A stretch of DNA of 38,793 nt, from NCBI RefSeq assembly GCF_016907895.1, contig NZ_JAFBCV010000022.1:1-38793 (forward strand). The letters run 5' to 3'. The translations under genes were made by a program, and so were the position numbers. The DNA is from Shouchella xiaoxiensis. GTDB lineage: Bacteria > Bacillota > Bacilli > Bacillales > Bacillaceae_D. Below the pieces are notes generated by a model. The model searched no databases, was not told the DNA's origin, and saw nothing but the letters and a program-made list of their open reading frames with translations. This document shows, piece after piece, positions 18,056 through 26,362 of this stretch. Each line of letters begins with the position of its first letter. Position 1 is the first letter of the stretch.

Positions 18056-18119
18056 TAAGTTTATCTCCAAATCATGTATACTAACTAATACAACAGTATG
18101 TACAAAGGGACGTGTTAAT

Positions 18120-18476
18120 ATGGATGATGAATTATTGGAAGCATTCTGTAAAGAGCATATGCAGTTTCTACAAAACAAATTGAGAGAAATCTATACGATT
18201 GATACACCAGAAGTGATAAAAGAAGACGAAGATGAAGACAGAATAAATGTAACGGATAAGTTATCTAAATATCGCTTTATGGAAGCCGTGTATGCAAATA
18301 TTGAGCAATCGGAACAGCAGGAAGGCGAAGTGTACCATCATTATCAGTCGATGCTGGACAATCTTCGTGCAAAAAAACAGTTTTTATCAGATTTGAAAGA
18401 AGAAATTGATGAAAACAACCAAGCAGATATTCAAAACATCAAAATAATGATTAATGCATTTCATAAAGAAATGTAA
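18120..18476 (+). CDS. Hypothetical acidic helical protein, 118 aa
   Basis: I do not recognise a family. The 118-aa product is soluble, with no signal or membrane segment, and very acidic (EDEDEDRINV around 36-45). It has two long predicted helical, coiled-coil-like stretches (about 48-75 and 80-112) ending in DIQNIKIMINAFHKEM. AAAGGGACGTG precedes the ATG. TATACT at 18077-18082 could be a -10 box, but the -35 (TTTAAG) is weak. It lies alone between two strong terminators, so it is an independent transcription unit. Isolation of the frame, ribosome-binding site and fitted terminator support a real gene. Confidence 0.75.
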   Translation: MDDELLEAFCKEHMQFLQNKLREIYTIDTPEVIKEDEDEDRINVTDKLSKYRFMEAVYANIEQSEQQEGEVYHHYQSMLDNLRAKKQFLSDLKEEIDENNQADIQNIKIMINAFHKEM

Positions 18477-18514
18477 AAATACCAGTTTGCAAATCGATGC
18501 AAACTGGTATTTTT
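18475..18514. terminator. Bidirectional terminator
   Basis: AAAAATACCAGTTTGCA (18475-18491) pairs perfectly with TGCAAACTGGTATTTTT (18498-18514), 17 bp around a 6-nt loop. It serves the 118-aa gene and the transporter gene on the opposite strand. Confidence 0.93.
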
Positions 18515-19188
18515 TAGTTAGATAAAGGTTTAATGCTTCGTGCCCAATAAATAAAAGGAATGCCAATGACAGAGACAAGAAATTTCATTAAATAGGTAGT
18601 GAACGCAATTTCAAGCCAAATGTCGAAGCTATATACACCTAGAAATGCAATCGTACAGAAGATGAGCGTATCGAATGCTTGTCCAATAATGCTGGAAGCG
18701 ATGTTTCGAAGCCAAAGCATAGTGGGAAACAATTTTTTAAAGAAGGCAAAAATATATACATTTAGATGGTTACTAATAAGGAAAGCAATTAAACTTCCTG
18801 CAGCAATACGTAAGGCAAAATCAAAAATAAATGCTAGATGGTCATGAGCTAGATCTTCTACATGCGGCTCAAATTGTAGAACAAGCTGCATGATAACGGT
18901 TGAAATAAACAGTGTAGCAAACCCAAGCCAAACAGCTTTATTGGCTGTTTTCTTCCCGTATTTCTCATTTAGTAAATCCGTAGCAAGAAATGTGGTCGCA
19001 TACATCACGTTACCCATTGTCACAATTAAACCAAAAAGCTCAATCGTTTTAACGACCTGTATGTTGGCAATGATTGCTGCAAATCCAATCCAAGTAATCA
19101 TTCCCGTTTTACCGAAAAGTTTATAAAACAAGACTAAAAAACAAAAGTTTATCAGTGCAAATAAGACTGCGTATAATTCTGTTGGCAT
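18514..19188 (-). CDS. Queuosine precursor transporter (YhhQ/VUT family)
   Basis: A 224-aa membrane protein of the VUT_1/DUF165 (YhhQ) family with about six helices, importing preQ0/preQ1 or related precursors for the queuosine modification of tRNA. The family signature TTFLATDLLNEKYGKKTA lies near residues 65-82, and further conserved parts include AGSLIAFLISNHLNVYIF and NIASSIIGQAFDTLIF. A preQ1-I riboswitch immediately upstream gives independent support for the substrate. AAAGGAG precedes the ATG and belongs to the riboswitch tail, implying translational control. No queuosine synthesis genes are in the window, so salvage is plausible. Confidence 0.92.
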   Translation of the reverse strand: MPTELYAVLFALINFCFLVLFYKLFGKTGMITWIGFAAIIANIQVVKTIELFGLIVTMGNVMYATTFLATDLLNEKYGKKTANKAVWLGFATLFISTVIMQLVLQFEPHVEDLAHDHLAFIFDFALRIAAGSLIAFLISNHLNVYIFAFFKKLFPTMLWLRNIASSIIGQAFDTLIFCTIAFLGVYSFDIWLEIAFTTYLMKFLVSVIGIPFIYWARSIKPLSN

Positions 19189-19198
19189 TGTATGACGT

Positions 19199-19243
19199 TC
19201 TCCTTTAGTTTTGGTAACGCAGGAAGGTTTCGAACTGCGCTCT
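19199..19243 (-). promoter_or_regulatory. preQ1-I riboswitch
   Basis: On the minus strand, stem CGCAG/CTGCG encloses the loop TTCGAAACCTTC. The A-rich tail TTACCAAAACTAAAGGAG follows and overlaps the Shine-Dalgarno of the transporter gene. This is the preQ1-I plan (a small hairpin plus an A-rich tail that folds back as a pseudoknot), and the tail closely resembles the one I recall from the Thermoanaerobacter tengcongensis aptamer. Ligand binding would sequester AGGAG and lower translation of the transporter. Confidence 0.8.
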
Positions 19244-19277
19244 TGAACGTTAAGACTCTACCATACTTAAAAGGATA

Positions 19278-19306
19278 AGTATAGATGTAAATTCTAGTAA
19301 AGACAA
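19278..19306 (-). promoter_or_regulatory. SigA promoter of the transporter gene
   Basis: On the minus strand TTGTCT (19306-19301), a 17-nt spacer and TATACT (19283-19278). The -35 box abuts the terminator of the upstream hydrolase. The leader would contain the 7-bp dyad ATACTTA/TAAGTAT (19263-19282 region) and then the riboswitch. Confidence 0.6.
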
Positions 19307-19357
19307 AAGCTCCTGCCAAAGTCTGCACTGATCTCGTGTCTACTTTAGAAGGAGCTT
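19302..19357 (-). terminator. Terminator of the hydrolase gene
   Basis: On the minus strand AAGCTCCT (19357-19350) pairs with AGGAGCTT (19314-19307). An inner imperfect helix CTAAAGT/ACTTTGG extends the stem, and TTTTGTCTTT follows. The loop is long, so strength is uncertain. Confidence 0.6.
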
Positions 19358-19378
19358 ATACAAATAAAATCGTAAAGT

Positions 19379-20197
19379 CTAGATTTTTACTGACTCTGAA
19401 ATAAATTGAAGCAAAACGTCATTAAACTTTTCTGGTTCATCATGAAAGAGGCTATGCCCACTTTCTTCAAATGGAATAATCGTAGCATCTTCAATTCCTT
19501 TTTCCATTTGTTCGGCGAGTTCGAAAGGACAAATCTGATCATTTCGACCATGCATGATCGCAGTTGGAACAGCAATGGTATGCAAATCACTTCTTAGGTC
19601 TTCATCTCTTAGAGTACGAGCACTTTCAATTGTTGCATGTGGCCCAGCTTCCATTCCCAAGGAGTGGAACCAACCATTAAATGCTTCACTTGGTTCTTTA
19701 CCAAAGAATAAATCACCAAAGTCAACGAGCATATTGGCACGGTCAGCATAAGCTCCATCTATTAATCCGTCCACATTTTCTTTAGGGAGACCATACTCAA
19801 AATCATTTCGCTGCGTAAAGACTGGAGCCGCAGCTCCCATAAGCGCTAAGCGGGAAACTCCTTTTCCTCCATGTTTTGCCATATAGCGAATAGCGATAGC
19901 CCCGCCCATTGAGAAACCACAAAGAACGGATTCTTTTAAATCAAGCTTGTCTATGACTACACGCAAATCATCAGCCATACGATCATAATCGTAGCCATGC
20001 GCAGGCTTATCTGATTGTCCATAACCACGAAGATCGACACCAATAAAGCGAAATCCTTGTTCAGGTAACGTAGCTATTTGATGTTCAAACATTTTATGAT
20101 TGACAGGCCAGCCATGTAAAAAGATCACTGGTTGTCCAGATCCAATATCTTCTACAAATAAATGTGTACCATGTTCTACTTCAATACGATGTGCCAT
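19379..20197 (-). CDS. Alpha/beta hydrolase (chloroperoxidase/esterase-like)
   Basis: A 272-aa alpha/beta-fold hydrolase. The oxyanion motif is HGWPV, the nucleophile elbow GFSMGG, the acid loop HGRNDQICP and the catalytic His ESGHSLFHDEP. VDLRGYGQSDKP also matches the cofactor-free haloperoxidase/arylesterase group, whose natural reactions are usually ester or lactone hydrolysis. No signal peptide, so cytosolic. I set the start at the ATG at 20197 because AAGGAGTG lies 6 nt upstream and MAHRIEVEHG begins the fold; the frame stays open upstream. It is divergent from the HpaB-type monooxygenase, but a functional link is only a guess. Confidence 0.9.
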   Translation of the reverse strand: MAHRIEVEHGTHLFVEDIGSGQPVIFLHGWPVNHKMFEHQIATLPEQGFRFIGVDLRGYGQSDKPAHGYDYDRMADDLRVVIDKLDLKESVLCGFSMGGAIAIRYMAKHGGKGVSRLALMGAAAPVFTQRNDFEYGLPKENVDGLIDGAYADRANMLVDFGDLFFGKEPSEAFNGWFHSLGMEAGPHATIESARTLRDEDLRSDLHTIAVPTAIMHGRNDQICPFELAEQMEKGIEDATIIPFEESGHSLFHDEPEKFNDVLLQFISESVKI

Positions 20198-20348
20198 AAA
20201 ATCACTCCTTTTTAATTTAAACTGATGTAGTCCTTTCTTTCCCGCTCCTTCTGAAACTAAACCAAGTACATTGAAACAAAAAGAGTGGACATTACACACA
20301 GTTAGGCGTATGTGCATAGGCTAGTAGCGTCTAAGGAGGCGTTAATTA

Positions 20349-21800
20349 ATGGGGATGGTAACAGGCGCTGACTATTTAAAGCGAATGAAACTACTGAAAA
20401 GCGACGTGTGGATGGATGGAGAACAAGTAAAAGGTTCTTATGTAGATCATCCTGCATTTAAACCTGTTTTAAATGCAAAAGCACAGCTATACGACATGGT
20501 TCACGATGAAAAATATGCTCCAACCCTTCAATCAAAAGATAAGGAGTCTAATTTTTCGTTTGAAATACCGCGATCGATGGAGGATCTAAAAAAACGTAGA
20601 AAAGCTACGCAATTATGGGCAAACGAGACGTTGGGCGTCCTTGGTCGGTCTCCTGAATATGTTAATACGATGATTACAATAATGGCAGGAGCAAAAGACT
20701 TTTTTGCAAGCGATGATCCGGTTTATGGTGAGAATATGGAAAATATATACAAAGAAGCAAAGGAAAAAGACTTAACGTTTACACATACATTCGTTAATCC
20801 TTCCATAAGTCGAAAGCCTTACTATCCTGATGGTACGGGGCAGGAGCAACCGATTGCTGCCAAAATCGTCGACGAAAATGATAAAGGAATTATTATCGAC
20901 GGGGCGCGGTTATTAGCAACTCAAGGTGGAATTACTGATGAGCTATTGGTTATTCCATCAGCAGCCTTTATTGATAGTGATTATTTGTTTGGATGCACAA
21001 TTCCTTCTAACAGTCCGGGGTTGTCTTTCTTAAATCGTCCATCATACAACAAAGAAGACTCGTTTAATTATCCGCTATCGGCTCAGTTTGAAGAGGGCGA
21101 CGCAATTGTTGTATTTGACCAAGTATTTGTTCCATGGGAGCGTGTTTTTTTATATCGAAACGAATGGCAAATGAATGATTTGTTTCAAAAGACAGGTGTA
21201 GAAGCCTATATTCTGTATCAAGCAAGTAATCGGCAAATCGTTAAAACAGAGTGGCTAATCGGAATTGCTCAGTCTCTTGTTAATACGTTAGATATTGAAA
21301 AGCATCAACATGTACAAGGAAAACTAGCGGAGATGCTTATCGTTCTAGAAGCAATGCGAGGTTTCGTTTATTCAAGTGAGATTCAGGCAGAATTAAATGA
21401 ATACGGAGTGATGATTCCTAAACTCGAGCCCTTAAAAGCAGCTGCGGCTTATTTTCAGTCTGTTTATCCGAGGCTAGTCGAAATCATCCAGCTGCTCGGT
21501 GCAAGTCACTTTATTGCCGCGCCAACTCGACAAGATTTCGACTCGCCGATTTCGGCTCACTTGGAACGATTTGTGAGAGGGGAGTATATAACGGCTGAAA
21601 ATAAATTTAGGTTAATTCAGCTAGCCAGAGATATGACAATAACTGAATTTGGCACGAGACAATTGCTTTATGAACGTTATTTCTTTGGTGATCCGATAAG
21701 AGTAATGTCCTCCATCTACCATCTATTTCAACCAAACAAACAAGAGTATGTCACTAGAGTCGATCAATTTCTAGAAAAGCAAAAAGAAAACACAAAGTGA
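20349..21800 (+). CDS. hpaB: 4-hydroxyphenylacetate 3-monooxygenase oxygenase component (HpaB family)
   Basis: A 483-aa FADH2-dependent oxygenase of the HpaB/PvcC family that hydroxylates a phenolic ring ortho to the hydroxyl. It starts TGADYLKRMK and contains THTFVNPSISRKP, GIIIDGARLLATQGG and DQVFVPWERVFLY, typical of the acyl-CoA-dehydrogenase-like fold of this family. CTAAGGAGG precedes the ATG. No flavin reductase (HpaC) or ring-cleavage genes are nearby, so FADH2 must come from elsewhere and the true phenol substrate is uncertain. Similar stand-alone homologues (YoaI type) exist in Bacillus. Confidence 0.88.
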   Translation: MGMVTGADYLKRMKLLKSDVWMDGEQVKGSYVDHPAFKPVLNAKAQLYDMVHDEKYAPTLQSKDKESNFSFEIPRSMEDLKKRRKATQLWANETLGVLGRSPEYVNTMITIMAGAKDFFASDDPVYGENMENIYKEAKEKDLTFTHTFVNPSISRKPYYPDGTGQEQPIAAKIVDENDKGIIIDGARLLATQGGITDELLVIPSAAFIDSDYLFGCTIPSNSPGLSFLNRPSYNKEDSFNYPLSAQFEEGDAIVVFDQVFVPWERVFLYRNEWQMNDLFQKTGVEAYILYQASNRQIVKTEWLIGIAQSLVNTLDIEKHQHVQGKLAEMLIVLEAMRGFVYSSEIQAELNEYGVMIPKLEPLKAAAAYFQSVYPRLVEIIQLLGASHFIAAPTRQDFDSPISAHLERFVRGEYITAENKFRLIQLARDMTITEFGTRQLLYERYFFGDPIRVMSSIYHLFQPNKQEYVTRVDQFLEKQKENTK

Positions 21801-21822
21801 GTTTTTTTCACTTTGTGTTTTC
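21786..21822. terminator. Bidirectional terminator between hpaB and moaC
   Basis: GAAAACACAAAGTGA (21786-21800) pairs with TCACTTTGTGTTTTC (21808-21822) around GTTTTTT. Both stop codons lie inside the stem. Confidence 0.88.
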
Positions 21823-22317
21823 TTCATTTGCAAATTTCGGATGATGAAAATCGCCGTTTTTACCACCTGTCTTCTTTATTAATAAGGTCTCTTCAATTAC
21901 CATGGCTTTATCGACCGCTTTACACATATCATAAAAAGTTAAAGCGGCAGCAGAGACGGCGGTTAAGGCCTCCATTTCAACGCCTGTGTTGCTCTTAACG
22001 GTGACTGTTGCCAAAATCGTTAACTGGTAATCTGTATCTATTTTAGTGAATGTAAACGTAAGGTCTGTTCCTTGAATGGTAATGGGATGGCACATGGGAA
22101 TCCATTCAGGTGTTTTCTTCGCGGCCATAATTCCAGCAACTTGAGCTACGGAAAGGGGATCTCCTTTTTTTATGTGATTAGAATGAATGGCGTGATACAA
22201 TTCGCTTGATAAACGAACGTTTGCTTGAGCCGTTGCCGTTCGATTTGTTTCCTCTTTATTAGAAACATTAACCATCTGCGCGCGACCTTGTTCATTAAAA
22301 TGAGAAAAAGCGTTCAT
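21808..22317 (-). CDS. moaC: Cyclic pyranopterin monophosphate synthase MoaC
   Basis: A 169-aa MoaC that converts the MoaA product to cyclic pyranopterin monophosphate, the first stable intermediate of molybdenum cofactor synthesis. It has FSHFNEQGRAQMVNVSNKE at the start, PMCHP in the active site, GVEMEALTAVSAAALTFYDM and the K-x-GGKNG end. Its ATG follows the mobA stop directly (TAAATG), so it is translationally coupled as third gene of moaB-mobA-moaC. In B. subtilis I recall moaC between ydiF and rex, so here it has moved into the cofactor cluster. Confidence 0.97.
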   Translation of the reverse strand: MNAFSHFNEQGRAQMVNVSNKEETNRTATAQANVRLSSELYHAIHSNHIKKGDPLSVAQVAGIMAAKKTPEWIPMCHPITIQGTDLTFTFTKIDTDYQLTILATVTVKSNTGVEMEALTAVSAAALTFYDMCKAVDKAMVIEETLLIKKTGGKNGDFHHPKFANEENTK

Positions 22318-22881
22318 TTAGGACCAGTCCTCCTTGTAATTTATATTTTTAAAATAAGGGGAGTCATTTGGAAAAGGAATAATCTTTGTATTCATTTTGT
22401 CATAAAGGCTTCTCATACTCTTTTCGTTAGAGGACAGTTCAGTTAACGTAGCCAAACAGCTTAACTGATAAACGGCATGTAAAGGCTGTAATCGCTCATT
22501 GTGCTCAGGCAGAATAATATCGGCACCTGGGAACTGTTCTATATAACCCATTAACTGATTAACAAAATGAGCGTCAACTCTAGGTAAGTCGCCCGCTAAT
22601 AGTAGAATATGGCTATAGCCCTTTTTTGATAAGGCAACCATTCCTGAATATAGGGCTGAGAGAGGTCCTCGATAAGCACTTGATTCACAAATAACTGGAT
22701 AAGGTCGGAACTTATCAGCTAATTCTTGGTTCGTTACAATGTAAAAGGATGAAACTTGAGATTCCTGAAAAGCGAGGACACTCTTCATGAATAGAGGGGT
22801 GTTTTCAACTCGTTCAAATAATTTCTGTTTCCCGTAACGAGAGGAGCGACCACCGGCAAGGACCAAGCCCGCTACTTTCAT
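22318..22881 (-). CDS. mobA: Molybdenum cofactor guanylyltransferase MobA
   Basis: A 187-aa nucleotidyltransferase that links GMP to molybdopterin to make the guanine dinucleotide form used by formate dehydrogenases and nitrate reductases. LAGGRSSRYGKQK (8-20) binds GTP, GDLPR is the metal-binding motif, and LQPLHAVY and the final NINYKED are family marks. The ATG overlaps the moaB stop by 4 nt. The presence of mobA and mobB fits the adjacent bis-MGD-type formate dehydrogenase. Confidence 0.95.
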   Translation of the reverse strand: MKVAGLVLAGGRSSRYGKQKLFERVENTPLFMKSVLAFQESQVSSFYIVTNQELADKFRPYPVICESSAYRGPLSALYSGMVALSKKGYSHILLLAGDLPRVDAHFVNQLMGYIEQFPGADIILPEHNERLQPLHAVYQLSCLATLTELSSNEKSMRSLYDKMNTKIIPFPNDSPYFKNINYKEDWS

Positions 22882-23366
22882 TTATGTAGTTCTCCAACAA
22901 AATGTGGAAGAATGGGCATGATTAGCTCGTCTAAAGCGAGAGTTACGGCATTAACAGAACCAGGTAAAGCAAAAATGGCCGTGTCTTTATAAACACCCGC
23001 AATGGCGTTACTCAGCATTCCTCGCGCCCCAACTGCTTGAAAACTTTTATGGCGGAATGCTTCCCCAAACCCGAACATTTCTTTTTCAATTAAAGCAGAG
23101 ATGGTTGCATATGTAATATCTCGTTTACTCATCCCTGTCCCGCCATTGCAAATAATGGCGTGGATATTAGGATTTACACTCCATTCATTTAGAACGGAGG
23201 TTAATTGATCCGCATCATCGGGTATTAGTTGATAAGAAGAAACAATGTGTTGTGTTGATAGTGTAGCTTGAATATATTGCCCACTCTTATCTTCCTCTTT
23301 ATTCCTTGTATCGGAAAGAGTTAAAACGGCAACACATACTTTATTTAAATCCGTAGAATGATGCAT
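22878..23366 (-). CDS. moaB: Molybdopterin adenylyltransferase-type protein MoaB
   Basis: A 162-aa MoaB/Mog-like protein that adenylylates molybdopterin before molybdenum insertion by MoeA. Motifs: VLTLSDTRNKEEDKSG near the N-terminus, ICNGGTGMSKRD (the GGTG nucleotide loop), GFGEAFRHKSF and FALPGSVNAV. It is first in the minus-strand moaB-mobA-moaC operon, divergent from moaA across 87 nt that must hold both promoters. I see no molybdenum-cofactor riboswitch in that short space. Confidence 0.95.
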   Translation of the reverse strand: MHHSTDLNKVCVAVLTLSDTRNKEEDKSGQYIQATLSTQHIVSSYQLIPDDADQLTSVLNEWSVNPNIHAIICNGGTGMSKRDITYATISALIEKEMFGFGEAFRHKSFQAVGARGMLSNAIAGVYKDTAIFALPGSVNAVTLALDELIMPILPHFVGELHK

Positions 23367-23453
23367 TTGGTTTTATCTCCCACTATTAGTATGCTAAGAT
23401 TATGAAAAATTCTCTCATACTTCTATTTTAAGGGAGTAGGAAGGAGTCGTAAA

Positions 23454-24470
23454 GTGACGAATGAAATTATTTATGATCGCCTCTCGCGACCATTGAGAGA
23501 TTTGAGAATTTCGGTCATGGATCGGTGTAATTTTCGCTGTTCCTATTGTATGCCCAAAGAAATATTCGGAAAAGATTATGTATTTATGAAAGAAAATGAA
23601 CTTTTAACATTTGAAGAGATTTTCCGCGTGGCGAAACAGGTGGCTTCACTCGGTGTAAATAAATTAAGGATAACAGGGGGAGAACCTCTGCTTAGAAAAA
23701 ATGTCGACCTATTAGTTAAGGATCTCTACACAATCGACGGCATAACGGACATTGCTTTAACGACGAACGGCGTCTTGTTGCCTAAGTTTGCCACCGCATT
23801 AAAAGCAGCGGGTTTAGATCGAGTAAATGTCAGTTTAGATGCACTTAATCCTCTTGTGTTTCAAGAAATGAGCGGAAGAAATACAACAGCAGAAACGGTA
23901 TTAAAAGGAATTGAAGCTGCTCAAGAGGCAGGTCTTGGAGTAAAGGTTAATATGGTGGTTAAGAGAGGCGTGAATGAGGAGGAAGTCGTTCCTCTTGCGC
24001 GCTACTGTAAAGACCACAACATACCGCTAAGATTTATTGAATTCATGGATGTTGGACAAACGAATGGTTGGAACTATTCAAAAGTCGTTTCTAAAAAAGA
24101 ATTATATAAACAAGTGGAAACGATTGCACCTTTAGAGGCGGTAGAAGAAAATTATTTTGGTGAAGTTGCATCACGTTATCGTTATCAAGATTCACTCGCG
24201 GAAGTGGGCTTTATTTCATCAGTGACAGAAACTTTTTGCGGGACATGCACTAGGGCAAGAATTTCGGCAGATGGAAAGCTCTTTACATGTTTGTTTTCTG
24301 AATCGGGGACAGATTTTAAAACAGATCTTCGTACTGGAATAAGTGACAAGGCTTTAAAAGCAAAGCTAACAAGTGTTTGGGAGCAGCGTTCAGATCGGTA
24401 TTCAGAACTTAGAACTGAGGAATCTTCAAAGCTCCGGAAAAAAATTGAGATGTCCTACATTGGCGGATGA
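23454..24470 (+). CDS. moaA: GTP 3',8-cyclase MoaA
   Basis: A 338-aa radical SAM enzyme that starts molybdenum cofactor synthesis by rearranging GTP. The N-terminal cluster motif is Cys25-x3-Cys29-x2-Cys32. The C-terminal cluster uses Cys262, Cys265 and Cys279 (FCGTCTR...FTC). The chain ends in the catalytic Gly-Gly tail (337-338). The start is GTG with AGGAAGGAG upstream. It is divergent from moaB and followed by a terminator-like hairpin, so it may be monocistronic or partly read through into moeA. Confidence 0.97.
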   Translation: MTNEIIYDRLSRPLRDLRISVMDRCNFRCSYCMPKEIFGKDYVFMKENELLTFEEIFRVAKQVASLGVNKLRITGGEPLLRKNVDLLVKDLYTIDGITDIALTTNGVLLPKFATALKAAGLDRVNVSLDALNPLVFQEMSGRNTTAETVLKGIEAAQEAGLGVKVNMVVKRGVNEEEVVPLARYCKDHNIPLRFIEFMDVGQTNGWNYSKVVSKKELYKQVETIAPLEAVEENYFGEVASRYRYQDSLAEVGFISSVTETFCGTCTRARISADGKLFTCLFSESGTDFKTDLRTGISDKALKAKLTSVWEQRSDRYSELRTEESSKLRKKIEMSYIGG

Positions 24471-24489
24471 CTGAACGTCATATCGTGCT

Positions 24490-24527
24490 AAAGCCTGCCT
24501 CATTTTTAACGAAGTAGGCTTTCTTTC
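24490..24527 (+). terminator. Terminator after moaA
   Basis: AAAGCCTGCCTC (24490-24501) pairs with GAAGTAGGCTTT (24511-24522) with one mismatch and one G-T pair, followed by TTTCTTTC. Confidence 0.65.
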
Positions 24528-24569
24528 TGAATGCATAAAAATATAGACACAATAACGGGAGGGCACAAA

Positions 24570-25844
24570 GTGGTAGAGAAGCGGCAACCGATTCAAATAG
24601 ACGAGGCTATTAATAAAGTAATGCAACACCCTTTAAGTCCAAAGGAAGAGAGCGTACCTTTGCTGGAAAGTGTCGGTCGTTCTTTAGCGGTAAACCTCTA
24701 TGCCACCCATTCAGTTCCACCTTTTAATCGTTCTCCTTATGATGGATTTGCGATCAAGTCTGAAGATACTGTTCATGCTAGCCGCGATCTTCCCGTTTTT
24801 TTAAAAGTTGTTGGTGAGATTGGAGCCGGATTTGTGTTTAACAGAACCGTGCGGAACGGCGAAGCGGTGCGCATTATGACCGGGGCTAAAATCCCTGATG
24901 GCTGTGATGCAGTTGTCATGTTGGAAATCGTACGAGAACATGGAAGCGAGCAGATTGAATTAGTTCGTTCAATCAAAGCGAATGATAACATTTCATTTAA
25001 GGGGGAAGACACAAAAGAAGGTGCACTTATTTCCAAAGCAGGTACATCTATTCATCCTGGAATAATCGCTCAGTTGGCGACTTTCGGCTATTCGGAAGTA
25101 CCCGTTTTTCGGAAGCCAAGAATTGGGGTATTAGCAACTGGCAGTGAATTACTAGATGTGCATCAAAAGCTTGAACCTGGAAAGATACGAAACAGCAACG
25201 CATATATGGTCGCAGCTCAAGTTATGCGTGCAGGTGCGGTCCCGATTGTATATGGAAAACTTCCGGACGATCTGGAAGCGTGCTTAGCGATGATTACAGA
25301 CCAGATGGATGATGTGGACGTAATGATTACAACTGGTGGAGCCTCCGTAGGTGACTACGACTTGGTTCCAGAGTTCATTAACAGGCTTCATGGGAAAACA
25401 TTATTCAACAAAGTAGCCATGCGTCCAGGTAGTGTTACTACCGCAGCCAACTTAAATGGGAAAATGCTTTTCGGGTTGTCTGGAAATCCTGGTGCTTGTT
25501 ATGTTGGTTTTGAACTTTTTGTTAAGCCGCTTATTAGAAAAGCTCTAGGTACAGAGCAGATTCATCATGCTAAGAGTAAAGGAGTTTTAGGAGCTGACTT
25601 TCTTAAACCAAACCCATTTACACGTATAATTAGGGGGAGATTAGAAGAAGAGAATGGTCAGCATGTTTTGTTCCCATCAGGTCTTGATAAGTCGGGATCC
25701 GTTATTTCACTTGCAGAAGCAGAAGTATTCATTATACTTCCAGCTGGGACTCGTGGGTTTGAACGAGGCATGGAAGTCGACTTCCTCCTGCTTGAGGATC
25801 AAAAAGGAAGTGAAGAAACATGGAAAACATTCTCCAAGTTGTAG
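24570..25844 (+). CDS. moeA: Molybdopterin molybdenumtransferase MoeA
   Basis: A 424-aa MoeA (Glp) that inserts molybdate into adenylylated molybdopterin. Visible: PPFNRSPYDGFAIK, GAKIPDGCDAVVMLE, LATGSELLD, TTGGASVGDYD (MPT-binding) and LSGNPGACYVGFELFV. I prefer the GTG at 24570 because GGGAGGG lies about 6 nt upstream and the protein then begins VEKRQPIQIDEA, a normal family start; an ATG at 24531 in the same frame lacks a ribosome-binding site. It heads the overlapping run moeA-mobB-moaE-moaD. Confidence 0.95.
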   Translation: MVEKRQPIQIDEAINKVMQHPLSPKEESVPLLESVGRSLAVNLYATHSVPPFNRSPYDGFAIKSEDTVHASRDLPVFLKVVGEIGAGFVFNRTVRNGEAVRIMTGAKIPDGCDAVVMLEIVREHGSEQIELVRSIKANDNISFKGEDTKEGALISKAGTSIHPGIIAQLATFGYSEVPVFRKPRIGVLATGSELLDVHQKLEPGKIRNSNAYMVAAQVMRAGAVPIVYGKLPDDLEACLAMITDQMDDVDVMITTGGASVGDYDLVPEFINRLHGKTLFNKVAMRPGSVTTAANLNGKMLFGLSGNPGACYVGFELFVKPLIRKALGTEQIHHAKSKGVLGADFLKPNPFTRIIRGRLEEENGQHVLFPSGLDKSGSVISLAEAEVFIILPAGTRGFERGMEVDFLLLEDQKGSEETWKTFSKL

Positions 25845-26362
25845 GCTATAAAAATGCAGGAAAAACAACTATAATTGAGCAGCTTCTTGACCTTTTCACT
25901 GCTACTGGTTATCGTGTTTCCACCATTAAACATCATGGCCATGGCGGTACCCCTACAGGGAACACAGATAGTGATCGTTTTTCACGTTTAGGAGCACAAG
26001 GCTCGCTTGTTGAGGGTGATGGACACATTCATTTATACGCGCAAAGGTCAAAATGGTCTCTTGACGAGTTAATTCAAATCCATACGATTGTATCTAAGCC
26101 TACACTTATCTTAGTAGAAGGATGGAAACACGGTCCTTACCGAAAGATCGTTTTACTTCGAACGGAAGCAGATATTCCGCTTTTGCAATTAGAAAATATC
26201 TGCTGTGCTCTTATTCATGAACAGGTACAAATACATAGCGGCGATTGGCCGTTTCCGATCTTTTCGGTAGCCAATCAGAAAGAGTATCAGTCTTATCTTA
26301 TGAGAAATGTAAAGAAGGGAGTCGTTCAATCTAATGATTCAATTAACAAACGATCCAATTGA
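25820..26362 (+). CDS. mobB: Molybdopterin-guanine dinucleotide biosynthesis protein MobB
   Basis: A 180-aa P-loop GTPase that assists MobA. Walker A is GYKNAGKTT (9-17); STIKHHGHGG follows, and LILVEGWKHGPYRKI is the conserved VEG(W/F)K motif. It overlaps moeA by 25 nt and moaE by 29 nt, so it is translated from within its neighbours. Confidence 0.95.
   Translation: MENILQVVGYKNAGKTTIIEQLLDLFTATGYRVSTIKHHGHGGTPTGNTDSDRFSRLGAQGSLVEGDGHIHLYAQRSKWSLDELIQIHTIVSKPTLILVEGWKHGPYRKIVLLRTEADIPLLQLENICCALIHEQVQIHSGDWPFPIFSVANQKEYQSYLMRNVKKGVVQSNDSINKRSN

Noticed and set aside
23367-23453. Molybdenum-cofactor riboswitch between moaB and moaA
   Set aside because: The 87-nt gap is too short for the roughly 140-nt aptamer and lacks its conserved hairpins.
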